From Syntrophomonas_B sp035447945 (GTDB taxonomy: Bacteria; Bacillota; Syntrophomonadia; Syntrophomonadales; Syntrophomonadaceae): 7,824 bases of DNA. Made by a program: the position numbers and the translations under genes. The notes beneath the pieces were generated by a model. It searched no databases. It was not told where the DNA came from and was given only the letters and a program-made list of their open reading frames with translations. This document shows positions 4,995 through 7,824 of the stretch, one piece after another; position 1 is the first letter of the stretch; each line of letters starts with the position of its first letter. The stretch covers positions 1-7,824 of the forward strand of contig DAOTHZ010000085.1 in NCBI GenBank assembly GCA_035447945.1, written 5' to 3'.

Positions 4995-6899
4995 ATGTCG
5001 CTGCATGATCTGGAGTTATTGGCTCCGGCCGCTTCCATGGAGGGATTGCGAGCGGTGGCCGAAGCTGGAGCTGATGCCGTTTATCTGGGGGGCAAACGTT
5101 TCAATATGCGGATGCTGCGCCCGGAATTTAATTTTTCTGATGAAGAAATGGCTGAGGCTGTTCAATATCTGCACCAGCTACAGAAAAAGGTCTATGTCAC
5201 CATCAACAATTTATACTATCCGTTAGAAATCGACGCGTTGAAAACATATCTGGAGCGTTTGGCACAGCTGCAGGTGGATGCCTTCATCGTACAGGATTTG
5301 GGGGTGGCTCAGCTTTGCCGGGAGAACGGACTGGAAATCCCGCTGCATGCCAGTGTACAGATGGGAACCAACAATGCCGGCTCCGCCCTTTTGTTGGCAC
5401 AAAACGGTTTCAGCCGGGTTATTCTGTCCCGCCACTTGAGTTTGCCCGAGATTGAGGAGATCTATCGCCGCAGCGGGATCGGCATCGAACACTTTGTCCA
5501 TGGAGAAACGTGTATTTCGCATTGCGGCAAGTGCCTGCTGAGCAGTTTTATGTATCAGGAGAGTTCCAACCGGGGACGCTGCCGCAAACCTTGTCGTTGG
5601 ACCTATCGAATGTCCGGATTGGATTTTGATAGCGCAGATGAGCCGCGGTATTATTTGGCCCAGCATGATTTGTGCCTCTATCCCTATTTGCAGCAGCTGA
5701 TTGCTGCCGGGGTGACGTCATTCAAGATAGAAGGCAGAATGCGCAATCAGGAGCAATTGGCCTTGATCATCGGCTGTTACCGCCGGGCATTGGATAGAAT
5801 CAGCGATAATTCCGGAAGCGATTCGATGGAAGAAATCCATTTGCTTGAAGAAAACCGGATCCGTGACTTTTGCAGCGGTAGCCTTTTTCAGGTACCCAAC
5901 CAAGAAGATATTGATTTGCTAGGTCGGCGGGAACCTGCCTGGCCATATTCTGCCCGGCAACTGACGCCGCTGGGGGAAGAAATGCTGACTTCTCTGGCAG
6001 AAACACAAACCTATGCCGGCAAGCGCATCGGATTGACCGTTACCGTTGCCGATCAGGATGGCTTGCAAAAGATGATGATGCAAAACGTGGATCACATCAT
6101 CATCAGTCTGGACAGCATGCGCCAGCAGCACCAACCGCTTGAACTGGACAAACTGAAACCGATCATTGATGCCCATGCAAGCGGACAAACGCGCATTTTT
6201 ATCGAGACGCCGCGGATCGTTACCCAAAAAGATCTGGACATGGTTTATCGTTTAAAAGAATGGGCAGAAACTAGCAAGCTGGACGGTTTTGTCGTCAACG
6301 ATTTGGGCAGTTTGCATATCCTGCGCTCGCAAAAATGGCGTTTGTGGGCTGGAAGCGGATTGAATACAGCCAACCATAAAGCCGCCGCTTTTTTACAGGA
6401 GCAGGGAATAGAACGTATCACCGTTTCTCTGGAAGCCGGGAGAGCGGAAACCGAAGCACTGCTGGATGAACGGGTGCCTGCCGAAGTCGTTGTACAGGGC
6501 CCGATGCAAGCCATGATCACCGACCTGTGCTTAATCCAAACTGCCCTGGAAGGCAGCAGCACTGCCTGTGGACAGGAATGCGCCCTGGCCCAGCCGGCTT
6601 TGCTGGATGAATACGGTCAGGCTTATAAAATCCTGACCGATTATCAATGCCGCAATCATATCTATTATCCGCTAGAGCGGTGTCTGTACTCCTATCTGCC
6701 AGCACTGGCCGACTGGGGCGTACAATCCGTGCGCATTGACGGGCAGCATTACCCGCCCAAACTTTTGACCCGGGTGGTTTATATTTATCAGCAGGCAGTG
6801 CAGGAAAATCCGGATGGATTGCGTATCAACCAAGAGGGACTGGCCAGATTGCTTAAGTTGTTTCCCAACGGCTTGACCGTTGCTCCGTTTATGGAGTAA
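4995..6899 (+). CDS. U32-family protein with two fused U32 barrels (probable Fe-S hydroxylase, not a peptidase)
   Basis: U32 proteins are annotated as peptidases, but studied members (TrhP, RlhA, UbiU, UbiV) are Fe-S proteins that support oxygen-independent hydroxylation of tRNA, rRNA or quinone precursors. The product has 634 residues. The first half (about 6-260) begins ELLAPA and has DAFIVQDLG (95-103), LHASVQMGTN, and the signature region HFVHGETCISHCGKCLLSS with C173, C177 and C180. Next come RGRCRKPCRWTY (C196, C200), HDLCLYPYL (C227) and SFKIEGRMR. The second half (about 342-610) repeats this order: DGFVVNDLG (430-438), WAGSGLNTAN, VVVQGPMQAMITDLC (C512), CGQEC (C525, C529), ERCLYSYL (C563) and SVRIDGQ. 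The offset between halves stays at 332-336 residues. ATG 4995 is chosen over GTG 4974 because AGGAG (4981-4985) is nine bases upstream of it. The substrate is unknown; RNA hydroxylation is the best guess. A single-barrel U32 with a DUF3656-type tail, as in RlhA, is the alternative reading. Confidence 0.88.
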   Translation: MSLHDLELLAPAASMEGLRAVAEAGADAVYLGGKRFNMRMLRPEFNFSDEEMAEAVQYLHQLQKKVYVTINNLYYPLEIDALKTYLERLAQLQVDAFIVQDLGVAQLCRENGLEIPLHASVQMGTNNAGSALLLAQNGFSRVILSRHLSLPEIEEIYRRSGIGIEHFVHGETCISHCGKCLLSSFMYQESSNRGRCRKPCRWTYRMSGLDFDSADEPRYYLAQHDLCLYPYLQQLIAAGVTSFKIEGRMRNQEQLALIIGCYRRALDRISDNSGSDSMEEIHLLEENRIRDFCSGSLFQVPNQEDIDLLGRREPAWPYSARQLTPLGEEMLTSLAETQTYAGKRIGLTVTVADQDGLQKMMMQNVDHIIISLDSMRQQHQPLELDKLKPIIDAHASGQTRIFIETPRIVTQKDLDMVYRLKEWAETSKLDGFVVNDLGSLHILRSQKWRLWAGSGLNTANHKAAAFLQEQGIERITVSLEAGRAETEALLDERVPAEVVVQGPMQAMITDLCLIQTALEGSSTACGQECALAQPALLDEYGQAYKILTDYQCRNHIYYPLERCLYSYLPALADWGVQSVRIDGQHYPPKLLTRVVYIYQQAVQENPDGLRINQEGLARLLKLFPNGLTVAPFME

Positions 6900-6902
6900 A
6901 CG

Positions 6903-6998
6903 ATGCTGCAAAGCCATGCAGGAAATTTTATTAGAAAACAGCCTGATGCTGGCGGCACAACAGATGATGGAGATAGATTTTTGAAAGGAGATGGGTAG
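6903..6998 (+). other. Possible 31-codon small ORF before divIVA (weak)
   Basis: An ATG at 6903 opens a 31-codon frame, beginning MLQSHAGNFIRKQ, that stops at TAG immediately before the divIVA start. GGAG at 6893-6896, inside the end of the U32 gene, lies six bases upstream and could serve as a ribosome binding site. A second frame, ATG 6916 to TGA 6984 (22 codons, beginning MQEILLENSLMLAA), overlaps it. Neither peptide resembles anything I recognise. The stretch may simply be an untranslated spacer, so this is recorded as a candidate only. Confidence 0.15.
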
Positions 6999-7499
6999 AT
7001 GATTACCGGCATGGAGATTCGCAATCAGCAATTCCGCAAGAAAATGCGCGGCTATGATCCTGTGGAAGTTCAGAATTTCGTCCATAATCTGGCGCAGGAT
7101 TATGAAAATCTCTACAGCGAAAACGTTGTACTGCGGGAAAATATTCAAAAAGTCAAATATGAACTGGACCATTATCGCAAACTCGAAGAAACCATGAACA
7201 ACAGCCTGATCCTGGCCCAGCAGACCGCGGAGTCAATAAAAAGCAATGCCCACAAGGAAGCGGAGATGATCCTGGAGGAATCCCGTAAAAAAATTGCCGA
7301 GACGTTTCTCGTCTATCAGGAGGTCCTGCAGCGACTCAATATGATCACCGCCGAAATTAAATCCCAAATCAACAGTGAACTGGAAATGCTGGAAAAAAAC
7401 CAGCGCAAGACCGAGGCACTCAGTGAATTCTTTTTCAGCAAGGATACCAAGGAAATTCTTGAAAAACTGGAAAGCACCGTTGCGAGGGATAAAGAATGA
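6999..7499 (+). CDS. divIVA: DivIVA-domain protein
   Basis: DivIVA proteins bind curved membrane at septa and poles and recruit partners for division-site control, polar organisation or chromosome anchoring. The product has 166 residues, normal for the family. The N-terminal lipid-binding domain (about 1-60) shows the family pattern IRNQQFRKKMRGYDPVEVQNF; F12 and R17 match the exposed Phe and Arg that insert into the membrane in the Bacillus protein. Residues about 30-145 are rich in Glu, Lys, Leu and Gln and are predicted to form long coiled coils with a break near 60-70. AAAGGAG (6984-6990) lies eight bases before ATG 6999; ATG 7011 is a weaker alternative. Together with sepF and ylmG it completes the division-linked part of the cluster. 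The stop overlaps the next start in an ATGA. Confidence 0.96.
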   Translation: MITGMEIRNQQFRKKMRGYDPVEVQNFVHNLAQDYENLYSENVVLRENIQKVKYELDHYRKLEETMNNSLILAQQTAESIKSNAHKEAEMILEESRKKIAETFLVYQEVLQRLNMITAEIKSQINSELEMLEKNQRKTEALSEFFFSKDTKEILEKLESTVARDKE

Positions 7500-7786
7500 C
7501 ACTGAAGCTCACCCCCGGCGCTGACGGTGTATGTCTGGAAGTTCAGGTTCAGCCGCGTTCTTCCCGCAATCAGGTGGTGGGTGAACAGGATGGGCGCCTT
7601 AAAATCAAACTGACCGCGCCGCCGGTGGAAGGTGAAGCCAACCAGGCGCTGGTCAATTTCCTGGCTGGGCTGCTGCACATCCCCAAAAAGAACATCCGGT
7701 TGCTGAGAGGCGAATCTTCCCGCCATAAGTTGATTGAAATCATGGGCCTGAACGAAGCGGAGCTCATTGCCAAGCTAAATATATAA
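7496..7786 (+). CDS. yggU: DUF167/YggU family small protein
   Basis: The product is 96 residues, the usual size for the UPF0235/DUF167 (YggU) family, whose members have a compact alpha/beta fold and no settled function. Family features are VQVQPRSSRNQVVG (16-29), LKIKLTAPPVEGEANQAL with its conserved PPVEGEAN core, and IRLLRGESSRHKLIEI near the end. The start ATG 7496 overlaps the divIVA stop (ATGA), so the two are probably translationally coupled. In many bacteria yggU and yggT neighbour each other and yggS, and this cluster keeps all three. It is the last gene before the terminator. Confidence 0.95.
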   Translation: MTLKLTPGADGVCLEVQVQPRSSRNQVVGEQDGRLKIKLTAPPVEGEANQALVNFLAGLLHIPKKNIRLLRGESSRHKLIEIMGLNEAELIAKLNI

Positions 7787-7822
7787 ACAGCGGATGCCGG
7801 GTTGGACATCCGCTGTTTTTTT
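7786..7822 (+). terminator. Rho-independent terminator closing the operon
   Basis: An 11-base-pair perfect stem is formed by AACAGCGGATG (7786-7796) and CATCCGCTGTT (7807-7817), around a ten-base loop (7797-7806), and is followed by T at 7816-7822. The left arm begins in the stop codon of the DUF167 gene, so termination follows translation directly. This marks the 3' end of the transcript that carries the cluster. No comparable terminator was seen between any of the upstream genes. Confidence 0.93.
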
Positions 7823-7824
7823 AG

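Noticed and set aside
6938..6956. CAGC/GCTG hairpin in the spacer before divIVA as a terminator
   Set aside because: The stem has only four pairs and no adjacent T-tract follows it.
6672..7172. 166-codon minus-strand frame spanning the end of the U32 gene and the start of divIVA
   Set aside because: Both strands cannot be favoured here: the plus-strand genes have good ribosome binding sites and family motifs, and the antisense product has none.
1..7824. CRISPR arrays, insertion sequences, tRNA or rRNA genes
   Set aside because: No spaced direct repeats, transposase motifs, terminal inverted repeats or cloverleaf/rRNA signatures were seen. The window is almost entirely filled by housekeeping-type coding regions.

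Overview
The window looks like a chromosomal stretch from a low-to-mid GC Firmicute (Bacillota). The gene set sepF, ylmE/yggS, ylmG/yggT and divIVA, with strong AGGAGG-type ribosome binding sites before almost every gene, is typical of that phylum. An anaerobic Negativicutes or Clostridia member fits best (inference from gene content; no rRNA or marker is present to prove it). All ten genes lie on the + strand and are tightly packed, and no gene-free stretch exceeds about 100 bases.

Region 1 (1-1661) is a two-component system. It consists of an OmpR/PhoB-type response regulator cut by the left window edge and an overlapping PAS-HisKA-HATPase histidine kinase of the PhoR type. The kinase has no transmembrane segment and so is predicted to be cytosolic.

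Region 2 (1739-4959) opens with a single-pass membrane protein resembling an HlyD/membrane-fusion adaptor but without the usual long coiled-coil hairpin. Its ribosome binding site sits in a small hairpin. It is followed by a division-associated 'ylm' cluster: a YggS/YlmE PLP-binding protein, SepF (membrane anchor for FtsZ), ProC (last step of proline synthesis, coupled to sepF by an ATGA overlap) and YlmG/YggT (two-helix membrane protein, TTG start).

Region 3 (4995-7822) holds a 634-residue U32-family protein, then DivIVA, then a DUF167/YggU protein coupled to divIVA by another ATGA overlap. A clear Rho-independent terminator closes the unit. The short gaps and start/stop overlaps suggest that 1739-7822, perhaps 1-7822, is transcribed as one or a few operons.

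The most interesting item is the U32 protein. It reads as two U32 barrels fused in tandem, with matching motifs offset by 332-336 residues. The first half has a UbiU/TrhP-like cysteine set. The second half lacks the first signature cysteine but has a C-x12-C-x3-C set like that I recall for UbiV. The gene also sits where many Firmicutes carry the S4-domain gene ylmH. Other points are the membrane-free PhoR-like kinase, the hairpin-free HlyD-like protein without transporter partners, and the hairpin over its ribosome binding site. No mobile element, CRISPR array, tRNA or rRNA was seen.
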